From Anaeramoeba flamelloides (Eukaryota > Metamonada > Anaeramoebidae): a stretch of DNA of 64,000 nucleotides. Below, one piece after another: positions 1 through 12,326 of this stretch. The translations under genes were made by a program, and so were the position numbers. The notes beneath the pieces are model-generated. The model had not been told where the DNA came from and ran no database searches. It was given only the letters and a program-made list of their open reading frames with translations. The stretch covers positions 2,418,001 through 2,482,000 of the forward strand of contig JANTQA010000075.1 in the NCBI GenBank assembly GCA_027625915.1, given 5' to 3'. Each line of letters begins with the position of its first letter. The stretch's first letter is position 1.

Positions 1-838
1 TCAAGAATGATAAAAAAAAAAATCGATAAAAGCCTATTTTTGAAGATTTGTTTTCTTTATCTTCTTAATTTGTATGAATACAAACTATTTTTTTCCTTGA
101 ATTTCTAGCCCCATTACTATTTATTATTATTTTATAAAACCTTTTGTAACAAATTTGCTTTCAAAATTCTTTTTTAAAATAGTTTTCTCAAACAAAGCCA
201 AAACAAGGAATACTATTTCAAAAAATAAAATAAATGGGTTGAATTCTTGGAATAAAAAAACAGTTACAAAAGATTCAAATCAAAATAATTGAAAAATTCA
301 ATAACACATTTTTATCAGATTCAGAATTTTTTTGAGTTCTCATTTTAAATAAAAATAAATAATTATAAAATCAAACAAATTTGTCCAATAAACCCTCATT
401 CTCAAGAAGAATTAAAAAAATCTCTGATTTTCTGAACCGAATCAAGAATTAGATGAAATAAATGAAAATAGGATTTTTAAATTCATTTTGGAAATTCTTT
501 AGAAATAAACAGTAATTTGTTTTTCAAAAATTTTCCAAACAAAATTTTTTTCATATTGAATTAAAAATAAAACCAAACAAAGAATCAGTAATTGTGTAAA
601 ATTTTATAGATAAGATCAAGTAATAAATGATTTTTTATTTATTTTTTTTTGATCAATTTTTTCATTTTTTTGATTTGCGTTTTTTTGTTGGTATGAAAAT
701 ATCTTCTACTAGGATATATTCCACTCTAGTATTTATTACAATATCAATGTATTTGGCTAAAGAAATGATTTGAATAATTCAGTTTCACATAAATGGTGGC
801 ACTCAAAAAATGAAAAATGTACTTACCCCCTTAAGAAA
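1..838 (+). repeat. Partial copy of repeat family S
   Basis: Non-coding AT-rich sequence that matches 38,490-39,325 almost base for base in direct orientation, with scattered substitutions and one-base indels. Both copies run from a TCAAGAATGA start to a shared GTACTTACCCCCTTAA end. The match stops abruptly at about 838, so this is an internal piece of the longer S repeat seen complete near 37.6-40.5 kb. No coding potential is visible. Confidence 0.8.
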
Positions 839-1875
839 ATAAACAAAATCCTATTTATAAATAACCCAAATATTTTATGAGCATAGTAATAAACCAACCT
901 ATGGTTCATTAAAGTAGGGTTTTTATAGAATTCAAAGTACTTTTTTGATATCATAAGTAGATCAACTTTTTATGAAAAACAATTAGGGTTTTATAGAGGT
1001 TTACTAGAGTTTGGAAAATGATATTTTTTATTCTTGTTTTTTGGTTGATTGAATGGTGTTTTGAAAAAGTAAAATTTCATTAATCATCATTCTAATAAGT
1101 GGGTGAGTTAAAATTTTAAAAGTTAGTTTTTAAACAAAAGGATTTGGTTTTAAATAAACGAAGTTACACATCAATTTTGCTATTATTATCTTCGTTTAAA
1201 AAAATGTGAAAAAATGAATAAAATGTTGCAATATTTTTTGGATCAGCATTACGGGATATTAAGGATAACTTTTTGAAAGATTGTTTGTTATGGTTAGTAC
1301 TAACCATTTTGAACATTTAATTACTGAGTGAAAATTTATCATTAATTTTATTATTTTAATTTAGATCTTTGAATTTTCTATAAATTGTCAATAATTCAAA
1401 GACTTTAGAGTGACAAAACTTGAAATACAAGATTTGGAATTTCTTGTAAGTTGAAAATATCAAGTTATTTTTTTAACTTAAAAATTTTTTTAAAAATAAC
1501 CTTTCAAATAGAGTTCGGTGGATAGTATGAGTTAATTGAAATAGAGTTTTTTTGAATTTTTAAATTAGAGACATTTTATCAAAATTTTATTTTTTTTGTT
1601 TGTTAAGAGTGTAAATAGAAACATAGTAAATAATTCTATTTACCACTTTTCGAAAATATCTTCAAATTTTTCTGTCGAGTTTTTTTTTTTAATAAAAATA
1701 TCAATTTTCTTCGTTTTCCATTTTTTTTTGAAATGTACAAATGGAACGAAAAGACCTTCTATGAATTTGATCATTTTAAGGAAGGAAATGAAGACTGGGT
1801 GAAGAAGTAGTCTCAGACGAAACACTGGTACAATATTTTGTTCCACAAGAAAAATAAAACTTTAACAAAAATTCA

Positions 1876-2050
1876 AAAAAAAACAGAAAAAGAAAAAGAA
1901 AGAAAAATTGAAAATGTAATAAAAGAAAGAAAAGAAGAAAAAGAAAGAACAGAAAGAAAAGAAAAAGAAAGTAAATAAAAAGAAAGAAAAGATAAAGGAA
2001 GAAAAATAAAAAGAAAAGGGGTAGAAAGGGAAAGAAAAATAAATCTCAAA
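1876..2050. repeat. Degenerate (GAAA)n polypurine tract
   Basis: About 175 bases consisting almost entirely of A and G, built from imperfect GAAA, GAAAA and GAAG units on the plus strand. It is a simple-sequence tract. The open frames across it are artefacts of composition. Confidence 0.85.
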
Positions 2051-2339
2051 GAGAACATTTTATTTTTTTTATTTTGTTTTTTTTAAATTTTCAAATAATA
2101 ACAATTGCCTTTTGGTTTTTTGTTTGGATCAAAATATCTTCAATCTTTTTTCTTCATATGATTAAAATCATATTCAAAAAAAATATTACAAATATTTTGA
2201 TCCCAAAAAACCAAATAACTGCTGATATTCACAATTAAAAATCTTGTCCGAATTATTTTCATTTCCCGTATTTTTTTCACAGCTAAATCTCCATTTCTTT
2301 GATTTGGTAAATTACAAGTAAAAATCAAAGTTGTAATTA

Positions 2340-2610
2340 CTGTTGAATTGCAAAATAAAAAGATCAAAAATTTCATTCAGCTTTCAAAAAAAAGAACAAT
2401 CCAAGAATTAAAATAAATGATCAAAGGATCCAATTCTAGAGAGTGAAATTAAAAATTTCAGCTCGTTTACAGAATTAAAAAATTGAAATTTTACTTCATT
2501 TCTTAAACATTTTTTAGGAGAGGTAAATGAAAAACTAGTTCCATTTATTTTGAAACGAAGAGTATATTTGTTTACATTATGTTTTTGAATTGCAAAAAAA
2601 AACATATCAT
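2340..2610 (+). repeat. Dispersed repeat shared with 26.4 kb
   Basis: Shares a long diverged match with 26,370-26,600 in direct orientation: a run around AAATAAAAAGATCAAAA, then ATTCCAAGAATTAAAATAAA-like text, then a GTTCCATTTATTTTG-like segment. The 26.4 kb copy abuts the end of the Sel1 exons, so it may have interrupted that gene. The type of element is unknown. Confidence 0.6.
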
Positions 2611-3147
2611 AAAGTTTTTAGATTTATGTTTTTAGTTTGGGTCCTTTAACAATTTGAAGGAACTCCCAGCTAAAAAGTAATTTGATTTTTTCTTCAACTT
2701 TTTTTTAGAAAAGGTTCATATTTTTATGAGATAATTTTTTTTTAAAGTGAAAAAAATGTTTTCCTAAAGAGAAAATTTTGCCATTAACAAAATTGTTACG
2801 AGACTCAATGATAGGTGAACTTTTTTGTGAGTATATGATTGATTTTCAAAATTCTATCTTTTTTTGATAGGGATAAATTTAGATATTTTTATTTTGCAAA
2901 AAAGGTTTCTTTGTAACTTTTCAAAAAATTCACTTTATGATCATAAAATAGAATTTTGAAGAGTTGTTTGTAAGACTGGAAATGACACCATCATAAAACT
3001 TGAAAAGAACAGCAAAAATCTCTTTTTATAGGACTTTTCACCCTTAAAAATTGTTTGAAAGATTTGTAAAAGTTATGAGATTATTTCCCAGGCCAACAAG
3101 TTGAAGATTTATTTTTTAACTTTTTTGCACAGATCACTAGTTTTATT

Positions 3148-3687
3148 ATGAGCAATAAAATAGCAACAAAAATCAAAAGCCACACCAAAGAACAACAAAT
3201 AACAAAACACAACCCAACACACACAAAAAATAGCAACAACGCAAAAAGATTTAAAATCCAATGCAAAAGGTGTTCATCACGTTTAACACACTCAACGATT
3301 GTTTGTTGCAAGAAATGTTTAAGCATTTTTTGTCTTGACTGCGATAAAAAAGTCCATGAAAACAACAAACACCAACGGATCAAAATAACACACCACAATT
3401 TTTGTAAAAGTATAGAATTACTTTTTTTTTTTTTTATTTTCAATTTTTTCCCAACCTCCTTGTTCTATTTTTTTAAGAGAGTTTTTCCAACAGACTGTTA
3501 TTCCAAAAGACACCAAACATTTGAGCCTCGAAAGTGTCAGTCCTTTTATTTGCTAACTATTCAAACTTGGAATTCTTTACACTATATTTTATTCGAATTT
3601 GTAAAACCAATCCCAAACGTTTTTTCTTTGGTCAAAAGCTCTACCAACCAAACCTACAGCAAAATATTTTTTTTCAACTTCTTGTGA
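3148..3687 (+). CDS. Small B-box zinc-finger protein, probably two exons
   Basis: The frame opens at ATG 3,148. After about 30 Lys/Thr/Asn-rich residues it encodes a B-box-like zinc-binding module at roughly residues 34-72: CxxC, ten residues, a CC pair, then CxxC, four residues, CxxC and two spaced histidines. In TRIM-like proteins this module binds zinc and mediates protein contacts. A GTAAAAG donor at 3,404, a T-rich stretch and a CAG acceptor ending at 3,493 suggest a 90-base intron. Its length is divisible by three, so the frame reads through it as a Phe-rich stretch. Exon 2 (3,494-3,687) would add a tail without a recognised domain and end in TGA. The B-box is clear; the gene boundaries are not. 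Confidence 0.5.
   Translation: MSNKIATKIKSHTKEQQITKHNPTHTKNSNNAKRFKIQCKRCSSRLTHSTIVCCKKCLSIFCLDCDKKVHENNKHQRIKITHHNFCKSIELLFFFFIFNFFPTSLFYFFKRVFPTDCYSKRHQTFEPRKCQSFYLLTIQTWNSLHYILFEFVKPIPNVFSLVKSSTNQTYSKIFFFNFL
3404..3493 (+). other. Candidate phase-1 intron in B-box gene
   Basis: GTAAAAG donor, long T-rich middle and TTTTTCCAACAG acceptor. Removing it keeps the reading frame and removes a Phe-rich hydrophobic stretch that does not suit a B-box protein. No transcript evidence is available. Confidence 0.4.
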
Positions 3688-4008
3688 AAAAAATTGTAAG
3701 CATATTTTGAATCAATAAATTCGAATACAATCAAGCTTTCGAAAAAAAAGATTGAGTGTTTCAATTTATTTTTTTCTTTCAAATAACTAGAATATATCTT
3801 TTAAACAAGATTTTCGATCCAGCACAAATTGAAAAGTATTTTTGTGTTAGATCAAACACCCTTTTTGTTGAAGAAAAAATTTTTTCAAACAGAAAAATAA
3901 GTTTTCTTGTCTCAATTTTTTAAATTCCAAGTTTATTAACTTCAATTTTTTAAGGAACAACAAACTTTTTTTTATTTGGTGAACTTTATCCAAATACTTT
4001 ACAACATA

Positions 4009-4176
4009 CTGGTATTTGAATTATAAAAGGGAAAAATTTTCACTTCATTTTCAATTTAATTTTTTCTAATTGAGATATACCACAAATCGAAACCTACTTC
4101 TTTGAGAACTCTATCTATTAAGAAAAATATGGAAAAGGAATTGAAAATTTTGTCCAATTTATAATTCAAATACCAG
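4009..4176. mobile_element. MITE, CTGGTATTTGAATTATAA ends, copy 1
   Basis: A 168-base element with long inverted ends. The left end starts CTGGTATTTGAATTATAA and the right end is its reverse complement. The arms continue inward through GAAAATTTT- and TTTCAATTT-like matches. It is flanked on both sides by TA (4,007-4,008 and 4,177-4,178), the target duplication typical of Tc1/mariner-type DNA transposons. It has no coding capacity and so would need a transposase from elsewhere. Confidence 0.8.
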
Positions 4177-4514
4177 TAAATCAAATCAACAAAAATTTGA
4201 AATTTCTTTGGAGAAACCAAAATATTACTAACTAATAAATTCAAATAAATTGAATAAAATTTTTAGTTCAATTTCCATTTTTGAAATCAATTAACTCAAC
4301 TAATAAAAAAACTCAAGAGAACGAATCTTTTGAAAGTCAAAACAATTTTAAAAAGTTTTCTTCTCATTTAAATATCTAGAGTGCTTTAATCAAAGCTTGT
4401 GTAAAAAAATTTGTAAAATGTAAAATTAAGTGAAAATTTTCAGATATTTATTGGAATTTATCAGTATTGTAAATTATCGATCTTTGGCAAGAAAATGCAT
4501 TTGTTTCTTCACTA

Positions 4515-4679
4515 CTGGTATTTAAATTATAAATGGTAAAAAATTTTCACTTCCTTTTCTAGATTTTTCTCGAATAAATTGGGTTCTCAAAGAAAGCTGT
4601 TTGTAATTTAAAAACTCTATTTGAAAAAGGAAATTGAAAATGACGTGAAAATTTTTCCTATTAAGAATTCAAATACCAG
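4515..4679. mobile_element. MITE, CTGGTATTT ends, copy 2
   Basis: Second member of the family at 4,009-4,176, about 165 bases long, with CTGGTATTTAAATTATAA on the left and AATTCAAATACCAG on the right. The left flank is TA; the right flank is TG, so the second TA has probably mutated. The centre is diverged from copy 1 but keeps the GGTTCTCAAAGAAA-like segment. Confidence 0.75.
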
Positions 4680-7600
4680 TGACATTTTTACATCGTAACT
4701 TTCAAAAAAAACGGTTTTAAATTAAGCAAACCGAAGGAGTTTCGATGAGTTTTGGTCAATATACAAGATTTAAAAAGAAATTAACAAATGAAACAAAAAA
4801 AAAAAAAAGAAAAATTTTGGATTGATTCACACCTTTTTTCAGATCCCATTTTTTCAAAACTCTTTAGTTGATACAAAGGTAATCATATTAAAATAGTATT
4901 GGTAGTTTAGGAATTCCACCAATTGTTTTTTATTAACAAACCAAGTGAGCACATACCAACAGATCTAACCAAAATTTGATAAATCAGTAGATTCAAAAAG
5001 AAAGATTTTTCAACAAAATAATTTTAAGGAAAGAGTCATTACCTTGAGCCCCTCCTCATACGCAAGTAGTGGACTATTCACTCAAAATGATACTATAAAT
5101 GTATTCTTCTTTCTCCGAAAAAATTAAAAATAAATTAATGGAAAGATTTCAAGAATTTCTGATAGACATGATAAAAATTTATGTCTTAATTTTTAAATTT
5201 TGTACTAAATTTGTAATTTTTCCAAAAATCATGAAACTTTTTCGATGCGCCCACAAGATAGAAGTTTCTTGTTCAAAAACCTGGGATTTCTTATAGCAAA
5301 TATATTAATTTAATAAAAGAATAAAAAATTTTGGGTTTGTTTGTTTTTTTTTGATTTCTGAAAATTATTTTCGATTTTCAAATTTCTGTTTCTTCCTCAA
5401 ACATTTTCCTTTCTTTTTCGTAATCAATTTTTTTTTAATTTTGTGCTTGGGAAAAAATATTTGTGAGTATTGGATTGGCCAATCTAAATTAACTCAAACA
5501 GAAAGTAATATTATCATACGGGAAAAAAATACCAAAATAAGAAAAAAAGTTAAACACGATTGTTAATTGGAAATCATTAATAAAATCACAGAAAATCAAA
5601 AATAAAATCAATTAAAAGAAGAAATAAATTAAAAAAAAAGAATAATTCGTTATATTATTATCAATAAAGTCAACAAAGAAAATTTAGATCCACTTTTTAA
5701 TCAAAATTCATAATTGTGGTTTTGGAGATCTCAAAAATGAATCCCTGAAAAAACTCCGACAATACCCCAAAATTGAAAATATTCGAATTTTTTCAAATAA
5801 ATCCTAAATTATAAAGAATGTTGTTTAAACGTTGTACAGAGTAATTTTTTGGATTTAATTTTATCATTTAAGAAAAAAAAAACCCTTAAAAGTTCCAAAA
5901 TCTTGAAAAAATTTTTTTTCATGGCTCTCTCATACTCAGTGGTAATTGTCTTTTATAAGTAAAGCGACTTTAAAAACCCATTAGATTTTAACAAATTGAA
6001 CAAAAAGAATATGTAAATAATAATCTGTAACCAATCTAAAATTTTTTTCTGTAAAATGAAGAGTTTTCGAAAGAATCTGTATTAAATTTTCTCAAAAAAA
6101 AACCAAAAAAAACACTTTAAAGAATTTTTCAGAATTAAAATTCCTTAGAAGCGGATTGTTAGATAAGATAATCATTCTTCAAAAGCAGTTTTTATTTTTT
6201 AAAGTAAAAAGCGTATTTTTAAACTTGAATTATACTTTTTTTATTATTTTCTATAAAATAAAAGAAACATCAAAAATATTGGATTACTTTTTCTTTATTT
6301 TGAAAAATAATTTAGTTTTTTGGTTCTTGAAAATAAAACTAAAAATTGACCTGAAATATCGATAATTAGTAATATTAAAAAACAAAAACAGAAAAAAAAA
6401 AACACCAATATAAGTTCATTTTCAATGATTTTAGACTTTTTGAAAAAATTTGAATATTTCCATTTTCGAATATTTTTGGAGTTTTTTCAATTTCCATTCA
6501 AAAATAGTTATTTTTTTAAAGAATTTTTAATAATAGATCAATCAAAGAAAAACCCCTTAATAAAAGGTATTATTATAAAAATCGTTATTGCGATTAACCC
6601 CGCATTTTATCTTTAATCATTTATTTTCTCTTTTATTTAATTGATCTTGCTTTTTATTTTTTTCTTAATTGAATCTTACTTTTTCTTTTTCAGGTTCGAT
6701 TAAGGTTAGCTATTACAAATCGTGTTAAACTTTTTTTCCTCAATGTTTTTTTTTTTTAATAAATATAACGGAAATTTATTAAATTATACTTTTTTTTCAC
6801 TGATCAAAAAAGATATCTGAAATTGAAATTACAAAAAAATTATTTTTGCAATTTTTATATATACCTAATACTAATTTAAAACAAATCAATATGTGCTGAA
6901 GTGTACGATCGATCTCTAAAAATAAACAATCAAAAACCTTTTACATTTTTTAGAAAAAAGCGCCAAAGAGAAGACACCCAATTTTCAATTTCCAATTCAA
7001 ATTTTTTTGAATTTTAATTTTGAATATAATTATATTAGTTTTAAAGTGTCTCCCTTTGGTACTTTTTGAGAACTCGAAGATTTTTTTTTTTATTCATTTT
7101 TTTTTCTCAAATGAGTTATTTTTTGCAGGGTTAATGTTACAAAATCCTTACTTTGTCAAATATAGAGAGTTACAATATAATCGCAAATTAGATTAAAATG
7201 AATTAAATTGAATGTGTACTTAAAGAAAACAATTTGTTTTAAATTGAAGATATTTAACCCTTTGGGAATTTTAATTAAGAATAAAGTAATTTTTTTTTTA
7301 TTTGATTTTTTGGAATTGCGAATGCTTTTAAACTTTTTTTTTTTAATTGAATTTTTTACCAAAGAGATCCTTTTCGAATTTTTTTTTTATTATTTTTTCA
7401 ACTAAAAAAAGTTCAATTTCACAATACCATTTTTAGTTTTCAAGCCCCCCCCCTTGAGTATGAAGCAAATACACGGCAATTGACTTCAGCCTTAAAGCTG
7501 AATTTTTTAATAATCGAAAAATGAATATTTTTTTTTAATAACACTTTTTCCAAATAATCAGATATTTTACAAACAACCCATTGTATTACTACTAAACTTT

Positions 7601-7980
7601 AATTCTTGTATTATTAAAATGGAATAATATTTCAGCTAGAAATAAAATAAATTTTTAATACTATATTATCAGAGCTAATTGACTATAAATCTATGGAAAA
7701 TTTGTCCTTTCTTCCAAAAAAATCTGAATTAACGATTTCTACAATTTTGACTTATTAAGACAAAATATAATGTTAATAAAGTTTTTTAATTATTAAAAAG
7801 CAATCCATAAAAATTGTAATTTTTTAATTTCTCAAAAAAAAGTTTGAATTTACATTACTAGCTTTCACTTTTTTACACAACCAATAATATATATTTTTAT
7901 TAAGAAAAATTCGAGATATAATAAAATAATTCAACAATAAAAACTTGAAAAAAAATTAAAAACTTATTAATTCATTAAAC
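4680..7980. other. Intergenic AT-rich region
   Basis: No gene is supported over about 3.3 kb. A short minus-strand reading near 5,040-5,080, followed by a GTAATG donor-like site, looks peptide-like but cannot be extended. The segment 6,900-7,340 is repeated in inverted orientation at 47,330-47,750. A run of nine C lies at 7,445-7,453. The remaining open frames are low-complexity Phe/Lys/Ile strings. Confidence 0.4.
6900..7340 (+). repeat. Arm of dispersed inverted repeat with 47.3-47.75 kb
   Basis: Reverse-complement match to 47,330-47,750. Shared text includes GAGAGTTACAATATAA, the TGTGTACTTAAAGAAAAC segment and a GACACCCAATTTTCAATTTC-like run, with many small indels. The 47.6 kb copy holds a 63-codon open frame that is broken here, so coding is unlikely to be what is conserved. 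Confidence 0.65.
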
Positions 7981-7992
7981 ATATTTATAAAA

Positions 7993-8018
7993 TCACACAC
8001 ACACACACACACACACAC
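7993..8018. repeat. (AC)n microsatellite at exon boundary
   Basis: About 12 AC units immediately before the AATTATTTAG acceptor of the B-box gene exon. It probably lies within the intron. Confidence 0.9.
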
Positions 8019-8030
8019 CAAATTATTTAG

Positions 8031-10345
8031 GAATTCGTGAAGTACAACCATTAATTTTTTGCTCCAAGCACCCTAACAAATATTTAAAATATTACTGCAA
8101 GAAATGCGAATTATTTCATTGCTCGAAATGTTTACAAAATAATATTTCAACACACGAACCAATTCTTCTTGCAATTACGAATGGTTATTATTTAAAAGGA
8201 AAGAATAAAAAATTAATAGAATTCAATAACTTTACCCCAATTAATTTAAGCTCTGTTCGTAATATTAAATTAAAAAAAACAGAAATGTTATCAAAAGCTA
8301 AAAAAAATAAGCAATCCAATTCTAAAAAAGAAAATGAGTTTAAGCAAACATCAAATAAAAATCACAGCAATAAAAATAACAATGATAATAAAAATAAACA
8401 AGGTGATTACGATAGTATCCATTCAAAAAAAAAGAGAAATAAAAAACAAAATACTGGAAATAGGATTGTACTTGAAAAAAAAAAAAAAAATAGTTCAAAT
8501 AATATTGAAATTTATAACAAATCGAGAAACAATACTGATGACGATGACGACAGCGACAGTGATAATAATAATAATAATAATCATAGAAAGGGGATGAAAA
8601 TGTCTAAATCAAAGACTTTGAATGAAATCAAATTAGAATCTGAATCAAGATCACAAACAGAAACCAAATATGAAGTCAACAGTGAAACTGATAGTATCAG
8701 TAATACCTTAATTAGGACTGTCTTCAAAAATAAAAAAAAAAATGAAAAACAAACAAAATCAAGTATGTACAAAAATTCAAGTGATAGCAATAGTAGGAGT
8801 GAAAAAGAGAGCAAATGTAAAAATGATGGTGTAAGTGAAAGCGAAAGTGAAAGTGGAAGTGAAAGTGAAGATGGTGATGAAAAGGAAAGGAAAAGAGGAG
8901 GTCAACCAATAAAAATAAATTCTAATAAGAAAAATCCACAGAAAAGAGTTGTAAAAAGGATCAAATTAAATCGGAATGAAAGAAATCATAACATTGTCAA
9001 TCGGAATGGCCAAAATAGTGCAAGCAACCAGGAGTTGTCTTTAGGGCAAAGGCTAACGAATTTGGGGAGACTTACTTTTAAAAGGCCGAGATCGTATAGT
9101 CTATTAGGGCCCAGTAAAATGAATAGTAGTGATTCTAATTACCCAGCAAAAAATGGATTTACAATAAATGAATTTAAGCCAAAAAAATTATTATCTATTG
9201 GACCAGATTTCCAAATTCTCCCAAAAATGATGAAAAGTAAAACAAAGGAATTGGAACTCTTTCAAGATTTATGTAAAAATATGCAGAAAATTGGAACTAC
9301 CACAAGATACGCTTATGAATGCTTTTATTTATTCTCTTATTTAAATGGCAAACAAGACAACGAACTGAAATCGGCAAGGCCCAAAGAAAAGAAAGTTATT
9401 GAAAGGGTGAAAAGAAGAGTTATCCGGTCATTCAAGGAATCCAGGAAGAAAATGCAAAAGGGGAGATCTTTGTTCAAGGTTAAAATATGCTCAAATACAA
9501 TACAGACATATGAAGAGGGAGAAATCCACATTGACAAACCATTATTCCGATTAATATATAAAGAAGACAAATCCGAAATTGTTCGAGAAAAATGGAATAA
9601 TTCTATTCGGATTTATATCCACAAAACGATCAGGGAAATATTCGTCATTAAATTAACAAAAAAAAATCAAACCTTTATTATCAGAGCGGATTCTAGCCAT
9701 GAAAAAAAGGTTTGCCTATTGTCCTTATACCTGTTTTGCCGGTACTCCAAAAAGCCACGTCTTTTTGGAATGTGCCCAGAAATTGACGGGATACCGACAA
9801 AATCTCTTTTATCATCTGAAATACCAAGGCCCATTTTCTATCGCCAAAAATTTGATAAACGATTATCCGGCTGGCTGCTTGTGAAAAAAAAACAATCATT
9901 GATACAATTAATGGAAAGATTTTTTGAAAAAAATGGGGTCAACTTTATTTTGTACATCATTTTGAAAAGGGACAGCCCCTACCAAAGGGGCTATTTGAAA
10001 ATTAGAAAAGACTGTATCAAAATTGGTTTGGGCAATTTAACCTTTTTCAGATTTCCATTCCGTGATAACCCAGAATTGTTTAACCATAAATCAGAATCCA
10101 ATATTCTAAAAATTACTTCAAAGTCCTTTGACAATGGGCTCACTTGCCTATCACAAAGCGAACAGGACAAACAATTGATAATTAAATCAGTTTTATATTT
10201 TAAACAGAAATGGTTACAACAAGAAAAAAAAAGGGAATTTGAGAAAATGAAATCAAAATCAAAATCTTATAATAAAAAAATTCAAAAAAAGAGGAATCAA
10301 AAAAATAAAAGCAAAAAAAATTACAATCAAAGGAAAAAAAAATAA
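8031..10345 (+). CDS. B-box protein with low-complexity centre and possible PH-like C-terminal domains (last exon)
   Basis: The uninterrupted frame runs from an in-frame stop at 7,988 to TAA at 10,343-10,345. The first methionine inside it is at 8,285, but coding clearly starts earlier. Bases 8,054-8,160 encode a B-box: CxxH, eight residues, CxxC, four residues, CxxC, then a spaced His. I therefore place the exon start at 8,031, after a TATTTAG acceptor in phase 1; the exon carrying the start codon was not found. From Met 8,285, residues 1-260 are Asn/Lys/Ser/Asp/Glu-rich and probably disordered. Residues about 325-650 are folded, with two similar blocks (near 395-490 and 549-650). Each has a beta-strand pattern ending in a helix with aromatic/Leu residues, suggestive of tandem PH-like folds. 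That fold call is inference. The tail is very basic. It may be a scaffold or adaptor protein. Confidence 0.75.
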
Positions 10346-10639
10346 ATAAAATAAAAAGCAATAAATGATGAATCATTTAAAAACATAATTAATACATATT
10401 TCAATATGGGCCTGTCTATATATTCTTATATAAATATATTAAATTGTTAATCAAAAAATAATTAATATTATATATATATATATAATATTATATATAGATA
10501 GATAGATAGATATATTTGGAATAAATAAACGATATTGTATATTTTTAAATTAGTTATTTGTTTTTTCTTCCTCTAATTTTTATTTTTATCTTTATTTTTA
10601 TTATTATTGAATAGAGGCTGCCCAACAAGATTACTCTAC

Positions 10640-11035
10640 TTTTTGTATTGAACATTAATTTTATTTAGAGGATTTTATTCGAGCTATAATTTAGGTAAGA
10701 CTATAACTGAATATATAACTTTTCTTTAAAAAAATGAAAAGAAGAAACTTCTATTTTTAAACGCCGTCAAGAAAAGAAAAAAGAAAGAAAAGTAAGAAAT
10801 AAAAAGAGAATTTGAAAATAATAAAAAAAGTATAAATTTATATTGAAAGATATTTTGCCAAACCAAGTGTTAAATGGGCTGGTGGTTGTTTCCTTTTGTC
10901 TCGAATTTTTTTTAGATCTCCACCATAATTTATTTTAATAAAGAGATCTAAATATTTGACCAACAATAAATCAAAGAAAATATTTTATTTTATTATATGT
11001 TTAAATTCTAACTTTATAGATGATGTACATCTAAA
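10640..11035 (+). repeat. Partial copy of repeat P
   Basis: Direct match to about 28,160-28,510: shared blocks around ATAATTTAGGTAAGA, TTTCTTTAAAAAAATGAAAA, the TGGTTGTTT segment and AATAAAGAGATCTAAATATT. It lacks the GC-richer core that follows in the copies near 28.6 and 57.9 kb. Confidence 0.65.
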
Positions 11036-11042
11036 CTATTTT

Positions 11043-11430
11043 TCAGTCAAAGGGGCCCATTTGTAATGGGTATAATACATGTGTTTAAAGACTTTGCATA
11101 GATATTAGAAAAATTTTATTTTGGAAATTTTCAAAATTGAAATCATTTTTTCACATTTTTTCACATTTTTTGTTTTTTTTTCTTTTATTTTTTGGGAACT
11201 TTTTTCCATTTTTTTTTTCTGACAAATAATAAATTTTTAATCTCTAAAAAAAAAACTTGTTATTGGAATGTTATTAAAACTGTGAAAATGATTATAGAGA
11301 AATAACATTGATTTTTATTAGAATTTTATTAGATCTTCAACTATGAATGTTGTTGTTTTATTCAATCGACACTTAAGAATTTGAGTTTTTGAATTTTTAA
11401 TTAAAAATATTGATTGTTTAGTTTTATTTC
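11043..11430 (+). repeat. Repeat U, copy at 11 kb
   Basis: Begins TCAGTCAAAGGGGCCCA and aligns in direct orientation with 17,930-18,320. Shared segments include GAAATTTTCAAAATTGAAAT, AAACTTGTTATT and GATTTTTAATTAGA-like text. No open frame is conserved. Confidence 0.6.
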
Positions 11431-12326
11431 AAATGTATACCAACTTTTCTGTGATGTGTGTTATTATAATTATTTCTGATTTGTTCTTCAACCTTTTATT
11501 CTAAGAACTTATTGATATTATGTTAAATTTTTGGGGTTATTTAAAATAAACAAAATTTTACTCAATTATCTTTCTTTTAATATTTAGATTAATTTTATTT
11601 AGAACCCAAATCAAAATCAATGGATGATATTTATAATGTATCTGAAGAATTCCTTTAGAAGACAAAACCTTAATGGTTTTTTTTTTTAATTAAAGAAAAT
11701 CTGAAATTAGTAAATTTAATCGTGGATTTTGGAGCAGTTTTGTTTAAATTTGGTTTAATTAGATCTCTTTTATGAGGAGACTGGATTTGAGGGTTGTAGA
11801 AAAACACTTGGATAATATGATCTAATGTACATTTTGTTTGATTTAAAAGTATAGTACAACTAAACTGTGTTTTTCTTTAAACACAAAACAAAAAACAAAA
11901 ACCTCAGTTAAAGAAAAAATAGACAACATTTATTTCAAAAACAACATAAATAATTTTCAAAAACACATATTTAAACTTTGACACGGGTTATTTAACAAAG
12001 TTTATAGTAGTGTGGATTATTCAGGAACTTTGTTTTGTCCATATATTTGTTTTTTCAACCTCCGCCTTCTGGAGAAAAAAGTCAATCCAGTTAGATATTT
12101 TCTTTGTCAAGTCAAAAGTCAGGATTTGAAACAAATAATTTCAAATAAATTAATCTCCTAACGTACTGATAAGATTCCAATTAACTTTTATATACTTTTA
12201 ATCAATCAACGTGTTGATACTTGTTGATAAACATTGATCAGAAAAAATTTCTCAAAAATTTTATTTTTTTAACTTGTATGAAAAGTGAAAAAATCTCAAA
12301 CATTATTTTGCAAATAAAACCATTAA

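Larger units (their letters stand above)
839..3078. other. Intergenic AT-rich stretch with polypurine tract
   Basis: No gene is supported. It contains a long purine-only tract of AAAG/GAAA-type units at about 1,876-2,050, and a block at about 2,340-2,610 that recurs at 26,370-26,600 in the same orientation. Short open frames here are low-complexity Phe/Lys strings. Confidence 0.5.
10346..12326. other. Intergenic region with P and U repeat pieces
   Basis: No gene is seen. TATATA and GATA microsatellites lie at about 10,470-10,512. Bases 10,640-11,035 are a partial copy of repeat P (see 28.2 kb), and 11,043-11,430 matches 17,930-18,320 (repeat U). The last few hundred bases before 12,327 should hold the promoter and leader of the ankyrin/BTB gene, but no specific motif can be named. 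Confidence 0.5.

Noticed and set aside
6690-6712. GGTTCGATTAAGG, a possible internal B box
   Set aside because: No A box or cloverleaf stems within reach upstream.
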